Below are positions 14,872 through 15,602 of a stretch of DNA of 15,602 nucleotides, piece after piece. Within the stretch, counting starts at the first letter, position 1. Each line of letters starts with the position of its first letter. Source of the DNA: JANOYC01 sp031428675 (GTDB lineage Bacteria > Actinomycetota > Actinomycetes > Actinomycetales > Microbacteriaceae); contig JANOYC010000140.1 of assembly GCA_031428675.1 (NCBI GenBank), positions 1 to 15,602 on the forward strand, written 5' to 3'. Position numbers and translations under genes: made by a program. The notes under the pieces were generated by a model. That model did no database searches and was not told where the DNA came from. It was given only the letters and a program-made list of their open reading frames with translations.

Positions 14872-15602
14872 CAGGGCTTCACCGTCGCCTCGTAGGAGTC
14901 CGGTCGCCGGTCACGGTAGAATTGCCAGGCGTTGCGCACCTCCCGGAGCACGCTGAGGTCGATGTCCCGGATGACGATCTCGGTCTGGTCGGTGCTCGCC
15001 ACGTCTCCGACGTAGTTGCCGCGGGGGTCGACGAAGTAACTCGAGCCGTAAAAGGTCACGGCCTGGTCGCCGAACTCGTCGCTCTCGGTTCCGATCCGAT
15101 TGTTCGCTCCGATGAAGTACTGGTTCGCCGCCGCCGCTGCCGGTTGTTCCAGTTCCCACAGCCGGTTCGACAGCCCCGGCTTGGTCGCCGACGGATTGAA
15201 CACGATCTGGGCGCCGTTCAAGCCGAGTTCACGCCATCCCTCGGGAAAGTGGCGGTCGTAGCAGATGTACACGCCGACCTTGCCGACAGCCGTGTCGAAC
15301 ACCGGATAGCCGAGGTTGCCGGGGCGGAAGTAGAACTTCTCCCAGAACTGCGGAAGATTCGGAATGTGGTGCTTGCGGTACTTGCCGAGATAGCTGCCAT
15401 CCGCGTCGATAACGGCCGCAGTGTTGTAGTACACACCCGGCATCTCCTCTTCGTAAACCGGGGCGACGATCACCATTCCGAGTTCTTTCGCGAGCGCTTG
15501 GAATCGCTCGACCGTCGGACCGGGCACGGATTCGGCGTACTCGTAATACTTCGGATCTTCGATGATCCCGAAATACGGACCGTAGAAAAGCTCCTGAAAG
15601 CA
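14871..15602 (-). CDS. pydC: Beta-ureidopropionase (N-carbamoyl-beta-alanine amidohydrolase), N-terminus outside the window
   Basis: This nitrilase-superfamily enzyme hydrolyses N-carbamoyl-beta-alanine or N-carbamoyl-beta-aminoisobutyrate to the beta-amino acid, ammonia and CO2, the third step of reductive pyrimidine breakdown. The 243 visible residues hold all three catalytic positions: Glu4 in the QELFYGPYF segment right at the window edge, Lys77 in YRKHHIP, and nucleophile Cys114 in GVYICYDRHFPEGW. The QELFYGPYF and EYAESVPGPT segments point to beta-ureidopropionase rather than a general nitrilase; a D-carbamoylase is a less likely alternative. The frame continues through 15602, so the GTG at 15527 is not the start. 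Roughly the first 40-50 residues and the operon promoter lie outside the window. Confidence 0.92.
   Translation of the reverse strand, partial: CFQELFYGPYFGIIEDPKYYEYAESVPGPTVERFQALAKELGMVIVAPVYEEEMPGVYYNTAAVIDADGSYLGKYRKHHIPNLPQFWEKFYFRPGNLGYPVFDTAVGKVGVYICYDRHFPEGWRELGLNGAQIVFNPSATKPGLSNRLWELEQPAAAAANQYFIGANNRIGTESDEFGDQAVTFYGSSYFVDPRGNYVGDVASTDQTEIVIRDIDLSVLREVRNAWQFYRDRRPDSYEATVKP

Noticed and set aside
13357..14895. 512-codon plus-strand open frame opposite dihydropyrimidinase, with similar long frames at 7394-8632, 8481-9752 and 12312-13430
   Set aside because: Each is antisense to a clear enzyme, transporter or oxidoreductase gene with intact motifs; the translated products match no family and are rich in Arg, Asp and His as expected of shadow frames.

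Overview
All the coding in this window lies on the minus strand. It looks like a high-GC actinobacterial chromosome. The gene order DUF177-rpmF-rnc-mutM followed by smc-ftsY is the usual actinobacterial housekeeping arrangement. Frequent GTG starts and the style of the SMC, L32 and Fpg proteins suggest the family Microbacteriaceae; that family placement is inference from protein style, not from a database search.

Reading in the direction of transcription (right to left), the first half is one tightly packed operon for reductive pyrimidine breakdown. It runs: beta-ureidopropionase (15602-14871, its first residues lie outside the window), dihydropyrimidinase (14871-13423), an LLM-class flavin/F420 oxidoreductase (13403-12387), a permease (12390-11521), an ABC ATPase (11524-10697), a second permease (10700-9945), an NMT1/THI5-type binding lipoprotein (9836-8685) and a class III aminotransferase (8626-7304). 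Most junctions overlap by 1-4 bases. Together the genes suggest uptake of a pyrimidine-like ring compound, ring opening, removal of the carbamoyl group, and transamination of the resulting beta-amino acid. No classical dihydropyrimidine dehydrogenase (PydA) is visible, and the LLM enzyme sits where a ring-reducing or ring-oxidising step would be needed.

After a 68-base gap holding a probable leaderless promoter comes the core operon: DUF177/YceD (7235-6669), L32 (6666-6463), RNase III (6460-5738, apparently with an ATT start) and formamidopyrimidine-DNA glycosylase (5734-4850). A 261-base intergenic region with three 31-base tandem repeats precedes smc (4588-908), which overlaps or abuts ftsY (905-30). 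The window ends in an 8-base tandem repeat directly after the ftsY stop.

The observations most worth following are the pyrimidine operon with its LLM enzyme and heteromeric importer, the non-canonical rnc start, an in-frame 81-base palindromic element inside the disordered insert of SMC, and the helically phased repeats upstream of smc. No RNA genes, insertion sequences or CRISPR arrays were seen.
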